DNA of 64,000 nt from Cutaneotrichosporon cavernicola. Its lineage: Eukaryota > Basidiomycota > Tremellomycetes > Trichosporonales > Trichosporonaceae. Under the pieces are notes generated by a model that saw only the letters and a list, made by a program, of their open reading frames with translations, was not told the DNA's origin and did not search any database. The position numbers and the translations under genes are program-made. Each line of letters begins with the position of its first letter. Within the stretch, counting starts at the first letter, position 1. Positions 1-10,873 of the stretch are shown here, in pieces. The DNA lies in the NCBI RefSeq assembly GCF_030864355.1, contig NC_083395.1, positions 1,736,001 to 1,800,000 of the forward strand, in the 5' to 3' direction.

Positions 1-2421
1 CGTCCATCGGGGCGCTCCTCCCCACAACCGCAGCTGGCCCAGCCCACCCTTGTCGAGCCTCAGTCTCTGGCCCAGTCACAACCTCAACCTCAAACAACGC
101 CAACAATGTCACAATTGACATCCACATCAACTCCCGTGACCCAGCCGCAACGGGAATCTCCTCCTGTCACACTCACCGAATCCTCTCAACCATCTCAATC
201 CCAGTCTGCTCCAGGCCCCGCTACCGCCCTGCTCTCTTCATTCACGCAACCTCGAGAGCCGTCGCGGGAGCACAGTGCATCCCCTACAATAGCCTCGCCT
301 CATACTCAGGTGTCGGCCCATACCACCTCTCCTCAAGCCCAATCGCCGCAGGCCGCAACCCAGACCTCGGCGCACCTGTCGACCAACCCTCCAACTCCCC
401 CAATCCAGTCCACGGCGTCTCAGTCCGACGCTGCCATTCCAGTCTCAAACATCGGCAACAACGGCAGCGAGGCCATCGAGACCGACCCTCCCGCTCCTGT
501 CACCAACGGACACGGGCCGGCTGCGCCAACGAACGGCATCATGCCGAACGGTACTCATCCCGACGAGGACTCGAGCAGCAGCAGTAGTAGAAGCATCGCG
601 CGCAGCGTTAGCACGAGTACGGACGCGCTGCCAGAGCCGACCGACGACGACGACCTTGACCGGTTCCTCAGGCGCATTGATTCCGAAAAGGTACGTACCG
701 CCTCCCCCACCCATTGTTTCACTTGAGGACGCGCCATCCCGTGCCCGCGTGACGTCGGCGGCGACCGACGCGGCCATACAGCGCCAACTAGTGTTCCAGT
801 GTTCCAGCCTGCGCCTGCATTATGGGAGACCTCGTCGCCCGTTGCGACGTACATGCTGCGAGCGGGCGCGTCTCGCTCCCACGCATCACGCACGCGCCCC
901 GACGCGTGGGCGTGTGCTTCCACACGCGTCCACACATGGATTCCACATCCATTCCTCTCGAGATATGACACTGACGTGGCAGAAAATGGCCCAGCTACAG
1001 CAGCGGCTCCAGCTAGCTAGCATTAAAGCGAACCATGGCTGGGCGGACATGAGCATCAACGAGATCGAAACGGTGAGCTATTTGTTACTTGACCATTCTA
1101 ACAATAGCGCCTGCCCTTGACTGAGCAGCGCCGCCCTCAAGTTGTCATTCCCGGAGGACGTGGAATCGCCTACGAGCCTCCTTCGCCTCTGCGACCCTGG
1201 CAGCTTGCTGACAGCCTGTGGCAGAACCTGCCGAAGCCAGGCCAACAGAACGGCGCTCCTCCCCTTCCATCATTCCCCAACCATCCGGGGTACGGCCGGC
1301 GCCCACCGCACACCATGCACACGCCGTCACACTCGCTGCCTGGTGGGCTACCCAGCATGGCATCACTACAGATGCCCATTGCGCCGCCCCGTGGACCGCC
1401 GCCCGCCAGCCCGCGCAGACACGGACGGATGGAGGAACACCTCTCGCGACCCACCGCGCCTGCGATGCGCACTCCAGGATATGGCCACGGCCGCACGCAG
1501 AGCCACTCTTCCAAGAATGTGGGCCACAGCAACGGGACCCACCGGCGCTCGACGAGCAGCATCTCAGGCATGCCGTTCCTCGGCAACGACCCTTACCCCG
1601 CAGTCGCGCGGCAGAAGAAGTCTTCGAAGAAACGATCGCAGTCGCACAGCAACCTGCGCGAGCATCCCACGACGCAGGACGTCGATGCTGCGCGTGCTTT
1701 AACCTCTATGCTCGAGGCTAGCCGTTCTCCAAACATGCCATCTCATGAACGGCTTCCGAGCTTGGGTGACTTCATCCCACCACCACCCGACCACCACGGA
1801 CACCGTCTGCCGCCTTTGCAGACGGCTACAAGCTTTCCGCCGCCCTTCCCAGGCGAGATGCATGCGCCGCGGCAACGGGCGCAGAGCTTCGCTGCCGGGC
1901 CTGGTGACATGCGCGCCCCGCCACGCACACTGCCCCCGCCAATGGGACCGCCCGACCTTCGCGCAGCCTCGAGCCACACACGCAACCGCGGCACGAGTAT
2001 GGACAGCAGCGCGGCGTTCCGCGGTGGTTTCTGGCAGGCGCACAGCGGCAAGCCCTCTTTAGGGCGGCCGCGGGACTTTGAGCGCGAGCGTGAGGCCAGG
2101 GAGCGAGACCGGCAGCGGGAACGCGAGCGTGACCGCAGCGAACGCGAGCGCAACTCGGACCGCATGATGGACGAGCGTCTGGAGGAAGCCATGGCCAACC
2201 GGCCAGAGGACGACCAGACAGCCGCTGAGCTGATGATGTACCTCGCGCAGTCGCCAAGTCCGGTGCGCAAGCGAGCGCAGAGCGATGCGCAATCTTCGTT
2301 CTCTGGCACGTCGCGCGTCCTATTCTCCGAGGACGGACGCGACCGTGACCCGCGCATGCGCGAGCCCGCTCCTGGTCCGCGACCTGGACCGCCCTCGCTG
2401 CCTGCTCCGCGGCTACGCTGA
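1..2421 (+). CDS. Ser/Pro-rich protein, 5' partial, possible Whi5/Nrm1-type G1/S repressor
   Basis: The frame is open from base 1 and keeps the same Gln/Pro/Ser composition upstream of the first ATG (106), so the gene probably begins outside the window. Three exons are inferred: 1-690, 983-1072 and 1129-2421. Both introns (691-982 and 1073-1128) are in phase 0. Exon 2 holds the only compact conserved-looking stretch, LQQRLQLASIKANHGW followed by an acidic helix. This resembles the short motif of the Whi5/Nrm1 family (RL-x-A-x-K with a following Gly-Trp), whose members bind SBF/MBF and repress G1/S genes. The rest is disordered: Pro/His/Ser-rich, then an Arg/Glu-rich run near residues 640-680. 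The Whi5/Nrm1 assignment rests on this one motif and is tentative. That the gene is real is much surer. Confidence 0.55.
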
Positions 2422-3048
2422 ACTGCCCCATTTTGTGATCCCTAGACTCTTGATTGTAATGTACCACACCGTTGACAGCCATGTATTATCCTCGTATCCG
2501 ATTGGTGCCCCAAGCCGTGGGACCAGGGTTCGTCTGCTGCCGCGCAGGGCGTGTGCTGACGAGAGCAACCCTGTGTCGCGTCTTCAAGGTTTAATTGTTC
2601 TAATTGTGCGGTGAATGTTAGTCAGATGTAATGCTGCAGATCAACCAAGACGCTGCACGCACGGCCACATGCCACATAACCGAACGTGCATGGTGCATAC
2701 CACCACACGACATAGCTCACGCGCACAGACATGTCACATTCTCTCTTAGCTGTTCATACCGCATCTCCAGCCCCCCGTAAGTTTGATCGAAAGTGCCACA
2801 TCCCGGTGACTTGCCATGACATCATATCCTAAAAGCAGCTATCTGTACCTTATTCGTCACCCACTGGATCTGGTCCCGCTGCCCTCGCCCGATCTCGCAC
2901 GAGATGCGGTGCTTACCCCACACTTGGCAAGTTGCTAACAAAGTGGAGAGTGGAGGTAGGCCGTAGGTCCAAGCACAACACAAGCACAACACAAGAGTAG
3001 CAACTTGAGACGTTTCCACTTCTCAAACCGCTCCATCCACCAAACATC
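2422..3048. other. Intergenic, 3' flank and promoter of the IPMK gene
   Basis: No credible coding sequence or RNA gene seen. The last 60 bases before 3049 contain short CA-rich repeats (CACAACACAAG) typical of a 5' leader. Confidence 0.6.
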
Positions 3049-4386
3049 ATGACGGCCCCTCCCCCCGCCCCCATTCCTGTCCCTGGTCCAGGCGACCTCG
3101 ACAGCCCTCCATCCACAAACCTCCCTCTCCCCCCTGCACCCTCTATCCCAACCCAAGTTCCTGTGCAAGTGGACGAGGAAAAGCCCAAAGTCAAGGCCTA
3201 TGTCGGTACGGGTACACCACCGCCTGATGTTGGATCATTAGTGCCTGAGGAAGGGGGGGATGCTGTGTTGGCTAGGGCGGCGAGGGGGGCGACGGCGATG
3301 GCGAACCAGGTTGCCGGACATGCCGGCGTCATGGTTGACGAGAGTGGCAGTCTTGTCATTAAGGTGGGGTTGCGGAATCGACAGCGCTGACAGCAGCCCG
3401 CCCTGCCTCGCGAGATCGCATTCTACCAGCTCGCACAGTCTTCGCCTCGCACGGCCCCGATCTCGGGCCTCAAGCCCTTCCTCCCCAAGTTCTACGGCAC
3501 CCTCGCCCTCACTGGCCAGCTCCAAGGAAACGACATTACGCCCGTTCCCGGTGCCAAAGATATTCCGGAGAGTATCGTCCTCGAAAACCTCACGTATCGG
3601 TTTACACACCCGAGCGTGCTTGACGCCAAGCTGGGCACGAGTTTACATGGTCCCGATGCGAGCGACGAGAAGAAGGCGCGCATGATCAAAAAAGCGGCCG
3701 AGACGACGACGGGGAAAGCTGGTCTGCGGCTAACGGGTGCATCGACGTGGCACGCCTCGAGCCAAAGCTTCATCAAGACGCCCCGTGGGTTCGGATACAA
3801 TGCCAAGCTCGAAGACTTGCCTGAGGGAATCCAGCGGTTCTTCCCCCTCCCCACGGATGTGTTGCCCTTCCTCTCGGACGATGGCGAGGCTGGGCCAGAG
3901 TACAAGGACCACGCGCTGCCTCCCCCCCTTGCCAAGCGTTTACTTGTCGAGTTGGACGCTGAGCTGGGTCGGCTGGAGGAGGTGTTGGGACAGATTGAGC
4001 TGCGTGCCGTCGGCGCATCGGTATTAGTCGTGTACGAGGGCGATGCGGACCGCCTCGCGGCGGCTTTTGGACGCTTTGACCGCCAACGCGTCACTCTTGC
4101 CGCCAAGAGCTTGAATCCCGAGAACTCGGACGATGAAGATGAAGATGAGGAGGACGAGGAGGAAGAGGAGAGCGAGTCGGACTCTGACGACGACGGGGCG
4201 GCGGCCGACGCACGCCGCGCAAACAAGTGTCCCCCGCTCGTTGTGCGGCTTATTGACTTTGCGCACACTTGGTTAGAGGAGGGCGAGGGACCGGACCAAG
4301 GTGTCCTCCTCGGCCTGCGGACCCTGCGCGGGCTGGTGCAGGACCGCCGTGCCGCTGTCGAGGCGTACATCGCGGCTCGTCCTTAG
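3049..4386 (+). CDS. ARG82: Inositol polyphosphate multikinase (Arg82/Ipk2 family)
   Basis: Two exons, 3049-3363 and 3394-4386, joined over a 30-nt phase-0 intron, give 435 residues. Family hallmarks are in order: the PxxxDxKxG catalytic signature as HPSVLDAKLGT, a downstream GLRLTG segment, then LIDFAHTW near the C-terminus (the metal-binding IDFAHT box) and a final GLRTLRGLV helix. These kinases phosphorylate IP3 and IP4 to IP5 and supply inositol pyrophosphate synthesis. Yeast Arg82 also acts in the ArgR-Mcm1 complex. The first 60 residues are Pro-rich and probably disordered. An acidic Asp/Glu/Ser run of about 25 residues sits before the IDFAHT box, as in other fungal homologues. The ATG at 3049 follows a short leader and is the first in frame. 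The gene looks intact. Confidence 0.9.
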
Positions 4387-5109
4387 TCCAAGTTGAATTA
4401 GTTATTATGTGTATGTATTGGTTACGCGGTTCAGTCTGAGCAAGTGTCAGTGTTGAGCAGGGCAGTGTAGAGAATGTGTAGAGGCAGTGGAGGTTTATGT
4501 GGCGGATGAGTGCAAACGCGATACAGTACACCTGTCCGTCGATATTGGACAACGCGCGCTGGGTAACCATGGTCCAGCGAGGACCGCTACGGCGTACAGA
4601 GGCGCCTGGAAAGCCGTAAACCCAAAGATCCGGACGTGTATTGCTGTCAGCGGGCCCTGGGGCTATGCGTTTGTTGTACTGTGCAAGTTGGGGTTTTCAA
4701 CGGTTTCAACACACAGTTGCCACCGTCTCAAGGTCATAAAATTCCAAAAGTGTCTAGAGGGCCAAGTATGAAATCGCCCATGCTTTGCCAGTTTTCCTAC
4801 ACCCAATTGGACACCCAGCAGGAGCGTTCTTCTGAATACTTTGCGCGTCGGGAGATATGGACGATTTTGGTTTCGGTCTAGACATGAGCATGACGCGTCG
4901 TATGGCGGATGTGGCACTCGCGATCGCGCAGATCGTTCGGTCTGCCGCTTATCTACAGGAGCGGAGGTCTGGCGACGCATATTGGCACTGCTTGGACTAG
5001 GACTCCACTGACCTCGCACTGACGACACGTCACTCCCGAGGAGCAGAGTAGTTTATACATCTTGTACAATATCATACAACAGCTTCGTATATATGGGCAG
5101 ACATACAGC
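4387..5109. other. Intergenic between two converging genes
   Basis: About 720 bases between the 3' ends of the IPMK gene and the F-box gene. Open frames here are short and lack coding-like composition. No tRNA or repeat recognised. Confidence 0.55.
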
Positions 5110-7610
5110 TCACATGATGGTGCACGCTCCGCGCTCCATGTCGATGTCGTCGTTTCGCGTCGCCCACCAGCTCGGACGCCGCGAGTACCGGTCATAACTG
5201 GGAACGCTATCGCGCTGGCGCTGTTCTAGCTCGCGCTCGCCCGCCTCACGCGCCTGCCGCCACTGGAGGGGCACTCCGACGCGGCGCCACGCCCAGAATG
5301 CACGCAAGACCGGACGCTCAGCAAGCTCGAGGGACGTGTACCGGAACGGCGCCCCGCGGTAGTCGGCCCACCCGCGGCGAGGGCGGGTTTTGGGCGCGAG
5401 CCGGTCATACGCCTCCGACGAGAGCGAGCAGTCGATCATGCTGATCATGCTCTCGGGACTGGGGTGGCGGCGGTGCCACTCCTTCATGACGGCGTCGTCA
5501 GCCTCAGTACCCTGTGGTCAGATTCGAGTCCACTCTGCTAAGCGGCTGCAAACCCGCTACTCACATCTACTATGAAGATCAGAAGGTTGGGGAGGCCCTC
5601 GATGAGGCGCATGATCGCGGCCTTGGAGACAAACTTGGCGTTGCCGATACGCAGCTCGACCAGGCGGCTCTCCTCGAGTGGTGAGCCGCGGCATGCGCCG
5701 GGGATGAGCTCGTGGAGGAGGCGGTCCTCGACACCGCCGTATCGTCCCGAACCGTCGAGGTCGATGCGCTCAAGCTTGGGCATCGAACGCACGAGACGTG
5801 AAAGAGTAGGTGGCGGGTCGAGGTAGAAGACCGACTCGAGGTTGGCCGCCTCGAGAATGCGCATCTCTGGCATGCGGTCCACCAGAAGCTCTAGTGCCTC
5901 AGGGGTGAGACCAGTGCAGTTCGAGATGACGAGATGGCGGAGCGAGCTGGGACGGTCGCCGAGCGCCGCAACGTACTCCTGCATGTCACGCATGCCTATC
6001 CAGCTGCAGCCCATGAGGTCGAGACACTCGAGGTTTGGCGCGCAGTCGGGAATGTGCTGCAGCAGGTATCCCGAGGCCATTGGGAGGCCAGCGACGCGGA
6101 GCGTCGTGAGTGCCCGACGTTGCGGCAGGGTGAGGCTGACGACAAACTTATCAATGTCGAGGAAACGTAACTGCCAGCAGCGGCTGACGTCCAGTTCCTC
6201 GAGTGCGTCAATCTTGTTCCGGATCGCGTCGAGAGTGTAGATGGTAGCGACGCGGGAGCCCTTGAGGTTGAGCGCCTTGAGACCAGGCGCGAGCGCAAGG
6301 AGGTCGATGAGGTCCATCTCGGAGACTGAGTGGCATCCCCGAAGATCGAGGGACGCGAGCGACGAGAAGTTCGGAAGGCGGGGCTCGCTGCGGCAGACGA
6401 GCGCCGAGCCGTTGAGTGATTCCAGCCCGTGGAGCGAGAGTGATTTGACACACGCGCGGGCGTTCACGAGGATCGTCCTGAGTGTCGCACTGGGAAGCAC
6501 AGTAACGAACGGCGTCAAGTCGCAATGGGCCCACAGCTGTCCGTCGAAGCAGAGACTACGCCACTCCCTGCTAACCCTGGACAAGCGGACGAGCTCGCGG
6601 CGTCCACCGTTTACCCCGTCCCAGCGACCGTTTCCCCCGCGTGCCTCCCAGTCCTCCAAGACTGTTCGGAAGACTGCAACCTTGAGCTCTCTCGGGAGCG
6701 TGGTGCCAAAGTGGTCTACTGGCTGCGGCGTCGGTGGCGCACGGTAGCTTAATGTGCCCCACACGATCTCGTCCGACGGCAGTGGTGCCGCACTGTGGAG
6801 ACCGGCGCTGGTAAACGCGACGTTGAACGGCGGCGTAACTGACGGCGTTGGGAGCCCGGCAAAGCTCGAGCGCCGACGCTGCAGTCGCTCCCGCGCGTTC
6901 TGGACTATCGATTTGCCCCGCGCCCGTCGACCAGGCATGATACCCACTTCGTCGTAGCCCTCCATGTCGAGGGAGGCCTGCACGCTCACCTGTGCGCTGG
7001 AGCTCACGCTGCCTATGATAGACGGTGAAGGTGACGACGTCATGCTCTGCGCCCTGCTACGACGGGTTATGAGGCTCTTGAGGCGCTGCCGAGGGGCCTC
7101 GCCCTCATCGTCGTCGCCCCTCAGCTGCCGCATCGAAGTCTTGGAGCGCGCTATCTGACGGCGCATAGCTGCACCGAACGACGAGCTGGGCGAGGTCGGC
7201 GTGCTCGTTCCCGACCCGCGGGCGGGGGTTGCCTGTGGCGTCATCGGCGCAGGGTCTGGGGCTCCAAGAGTGGGACCAGAGTCGGGCTCGGAGCCCTCGT
7301 CAATCGCGGCGTCCCCGAGCTCGAAGGCGAACGGGGTGCTGCTCCGCCGCCGATGTCTGCTCGAGTCACCGTAGCTGCTGGGAAACGAGGTGCTGGGTAG
7401 TTCGTAGGCGTACGTAATGTGGCGCTTGCTGGGTTCCAATGCGACGGGGTGCGGACCGACGAGGGTCCGTATGGCGGGCGTTTGAGGGGTCGCCAGCGAT
7501 GGCGACTCGGGTGACCCGGACCATTCGAGTTGAGGGAGGTCTGGTGGCGGAGTGGGCCCGCGAGATGGCCCACGCGATGGTATGTTGACGGGGGCGGTGG
7601 GTACGAGCAT
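5110..7610 (-). CDS. F-box/leucine-rich repeat protein with C-terminal CaaX box
   Basis: Exon 1 is 5565-7610 and exon 2 is 5110-5511, joined across a 53-nt phase-0 intron, for 815 residues. The N-terminal half is Ser/Pro-rich and disordered. A degenerate F-box follows (starting TLPRELKVAVFRTVLEDW, then LSRVSREWRSLCFDGQLW), and then a run of LRRs such as LASLDLRGCHSVSEMDLIDL and LECLDLMGCSWIGMRDMQEY. This is the layout of an SCF substrate receptor. The second exon ends in CTIM-stop, a valid CaaX prenylation signal (C-T-I-M), implying membrane attachment. Mammalian FBXL2 and FBXL20 are known CaaX F-box proteins. I chose the ATG at 7610 because upstream the frame turns into CT-rich leader-like sequence, although it stays open to 8087. 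The substrate is unknown. Confidence 0.8.
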
Positions 7611-8942
7611 TGTGTGGGGTTGAGTGGGATTGAGGCGAGGGTTAAAGGGGAGGAAGTGGGAGGGGGTTTGGAATGGGGATGAGGCGGGAGTGGGAGATGG
7701 GGATGCGGAGGTGAGAGGGTTGGTTGGTGAAGAGGGAGGAGGGGAGGAGAGGAAGGGAGGAGAGGGGTGAGATGGGGTGGAGTGAAAGCGAGGTGTGATG
7801 GAGTGGCGAGCGTCTGATAAGGGCTTGGACGTCAGAAGCACGGGTGCGTGGGACGTCGTCCGCGGCCGGGGTACGCCGAACCCGGAACCCGAAGGAGAGG
7901 GCGATCCCTGCAACGTGCAGGGGAGTGCAAGAAGAGCTTTGGTTGGGGGCGATAAGATGGACTCGCTCTGATGGAGCGGGTAGGCAGTGACGGCCTGTGT
8001 AGACACCTGGATCGCCGCCCTCGGTAATAGATGGTGGGATGTGGAGTGGTGGCGAAGGAAGGCGATGTGATAGGGAGGATGATACAAGAAGACTACGATT
8101 AAGAGAGAGAGAGAGAGAGAGATAGAGAGAGAATGGAATGAAGATTCTTTTGTAAATGGTTACGGTCACGAGTACAACACTGCAATACCATAGCAAGACT
8201 AGTCTCCGATTGCATTCATCCGTGGACCTGAGCTATTTGTGACAAGAGGCAGGTGACTCCAAGTAACAAGTTAGAGAGAGTGACGTTTTGACTTTGTAGG
8301 TACAAGACGCACAGGTCTACAATTACGATTTGTACCTGCATTCCTCATCTCCTTCCCTCATACCCTCAACCCACCTCAGACGACCACTTGAAAGTAAAAA
8401 TCTGCATCTAGCTTGTAGCCCAAATCTCTTCAGAATTCTTAACTCGTATGGCTTGGCGCAATGAAAAGGCTCTGCCATGCTCCCACGCTGCCAGGCAGAA
8501 TCGGATGGATGCTGGAGTCGGCTTGATGACGACAGTCGGCGGATACCAACACATGAGGATGACGTCCGTCTCGTTTCTCGTCACATCCCTCTTGCTACCC
8601 CACATGCCTTACAATCCGAGGGGGAGGGGGAGAGGGAGTGCCCTCTTTTTAGTGACCATCTGTTCATCTGTCAATCTCGTACCAGAAATTCAGCCACGGG
8701 AAGAGATCGCATCCATGGCTTATACTTTAGTGATTAGCGAGCTAACGAGGCCGAGGCTTCTTACGACCGTGGCGGCAATGAAAATGACCAAACGATGGGA
8801 GATGGGCAAGTTGCAAGTACCCAAGTGACAAAGTTAGAGATCGATGGCGCAAACTCATGGCGCAACAAGGTTTGACGGAAGCACACAAGGGGTTTGGCAA
8901 TGAGGAAGAATGGTGCATATGCCTACGTGATGCTGTCTAGAA
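7611..8942. other. 5' leader of the F-box gene and intergenic region
   Basis: Pyrimidine-rich on the minus strand from 7611 to about 7800, as expected of a transcribed leader. The in-frame extension to 8087 is low complexity and probably untranslated. From 8140 to 8942 I see no gene. Confidence 0.5.
8102..8132. repeat. GA dinucleotide microsatellite
   Basis: An uninterrupted run of AG units with one GATA break, in the upstream region or leader of the F-box gene. Confidence 0.9.
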
Positions 8943-10666
8943 CTACAAGAAGCTACGGGCGCCACGGCGCGCCATCTCGACAACCTTCCAGCCGCCAGTG
9001 AGCTCGTTGTCGAGCTCGGTCGGCACGCGAGTCAGGACCATGGCGTAGCGGCATGCCTCGACGGCGTTCTCGTCGCCAACCACGGCCTCGCCAGTCTTGG
9101 CCGAGCGGAAGAGGAGGATCTCCTGGGATGCAAAGCTCACAACAAAGACGGGCACGTCGTTGTCGAGCAACTTGCCCTGCGCAATGTCGACGTGCTTGAT
9201 GTCAAGGACGCGCGAGTCGGACACAAGCCCCTGCTTGATGTACTGCCCCATCGTTGCCCAGAGGACGTTAAACGTCGCTTCACCGCACCACTGCCTGAGG
9301 CTCTCCCGGTCCGCCGTGAGGTAGGCGTCGACAACCTCGGGGACAATGTACTCGCGCAGCTCGCGGGTGAAGCCGTCCATTGTAAAGTCGGGGTCCATCT
9401 CGCGAATCGTGCGGATGACCTTTGCCGTCTCGTTCTCGTCAAACCATCCGCCGATCGTTGATGCCATTGAGCGGAACGTCTCGACGGCAGGGTTCTCAGA
9501 GTCTTCGTACTGCTCACGCAGGCGCTGATACGTCGGGTGGTCCTTGATGAACTGGAAGCGCGTCGAAGATGTGTCCTGCTTGTCCGAGAGAACAAGCGCC
9601 TCGCCGGCTCTGGGTGTCAGTGATGTCACAACAACGTAGAGGAGTGGGGTTGCCATCGGAGACAACCATCCACTCGCCTCGCCGCTAGCTATTTCTCGGG
9701 CACACTCACTCGGGGTTCTCTGACACCCGCTTGGTCGTTTTCCCCGCCTTGACGAGGCGCGCCTCTCGCCGCCTCCGGCGGTCGTCCTTCTCCACATACC
9801 CGCCGTAACGGAGGTGCGAGCCGGCCGTGTCGTCAAACGCCTCCTCGACGCTCGCCGCAATGGTCTTGTAGACCTCAGTGTCACGGATCGGCGCCGTCGC
9901 GTGGTCGGCAAACATGGCAACGGAGTTGGACACGCGTGCAATCGCCCTGAGCACCTCCGAGTCCTGGAGCGCACGCGAGACGGCGTCGTTGACGCTCACA
10001 CCGGCCTTCTTCAGGTCCTCCACGGCGGCGGCCAGGCGCGGGTTCTCCTTCATCATGTTGGTGATCTGCGGTTAGCATCGAGTTCGGGCTCAGCGAGAGC
10101 GACAGTGGGAATAGGTTTGGAAGGTGAGAGCTGGAATAGGATTGGGGGCGGGAACCGGTGCGTGGGTTGTAAGAGGAGAGGAGGAGCCTGGAGCGGCAAT
10201 GGCGCGCACCCGTAATCACCCATCTTTGCAGTCCCCCCCCACACCTTTTTTCTCCACCCTCATCTCCACTCCCTCTTCATCCCCTCCATCCCCACCTTCG
10301 TGCTGCGCTCGGACTCACCCTCGTCCGCTCGTACATCTCGCGAGCCTTCTTCATCGCCTCACTGTCGGCCATCTTGTCGACATCGCCCTGGAGCTGCGCA
10401 ACATTCTGCTGCCAGCCCTGGTTCTTGTCAATCTCCTCCTTGAACACACGAAGGAACACCTTGAACGGGCTCTGGGGCGGGGCGGCGCTGTCGTCCCATC
10501 CGCGCTTCTTCTCGTCCTTCTTGTCGTCCTTCTTGTCGTCCTTCTTGTCCTTGGCCTCCTCCTTAGCCTCGTTGAAGCGGCGCGCAGAGACCGAGATCGC
10601 GCGGTACGGGTACGCGGTGCGGCGGAGAGGGGCACGCAGCGCACGCAGAGATGACCCAGGGTTCAT
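8943..10666 (-). CDS. TIM44: Mitochondrial import inner membrane translocase subunit Tim44
   Basis: Three exons (10319-10666, 10066 less one to 9710, and 8943-9609) give 456 residues. The start MNPGSSLRALRAPLRRTAYP is Arg-rich and lacks acids, a typical matrix presequence. A charged Lys/Asp/Glu repeat (KDDKKDDKKDEKK) follows, then the coiled-coil linker. The C-terminal Tim44 domain runs from about residue 250, with FQFIKDHPTYQRLREQYEDS, the conserved DPDFTMDGF element and the VLDIKHVDIAQGK strand. Tim44 anchors mtHsp70 to the TIM23 channel on the matrix side and drives presequence import. Introns are 253 and 100 nt, longer than is usual in this window. No disruption was seen. Confidence 0.95.
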
Positions 10667-10873
10667 GGTGGATGGATGATTGTGGAAGGTAGATTGAGTG
10701 ATTAACTAGCCGTACTGCCGTTGGGCCGATGGAAAAAGACCAGAGTGCGTGCCTGAGGTTGTCGCCGAAGTAGACCCGCCGAGTCGCGAGCCGAGGCGCT
10801 GGGTAGGTGCCGTTACAGGGGTGGATCGCATAAACACAACGCTTAAGAAGTGACTAACAACTCATAGCTCAAG

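Noticed and set aside
7611..8087. 159-residue N-terminal extension of the F-box protein
   Set aside because: Low-complexity Pro/Ser/His translation of a CT-rich leader. The ATG at 7610 has better context.
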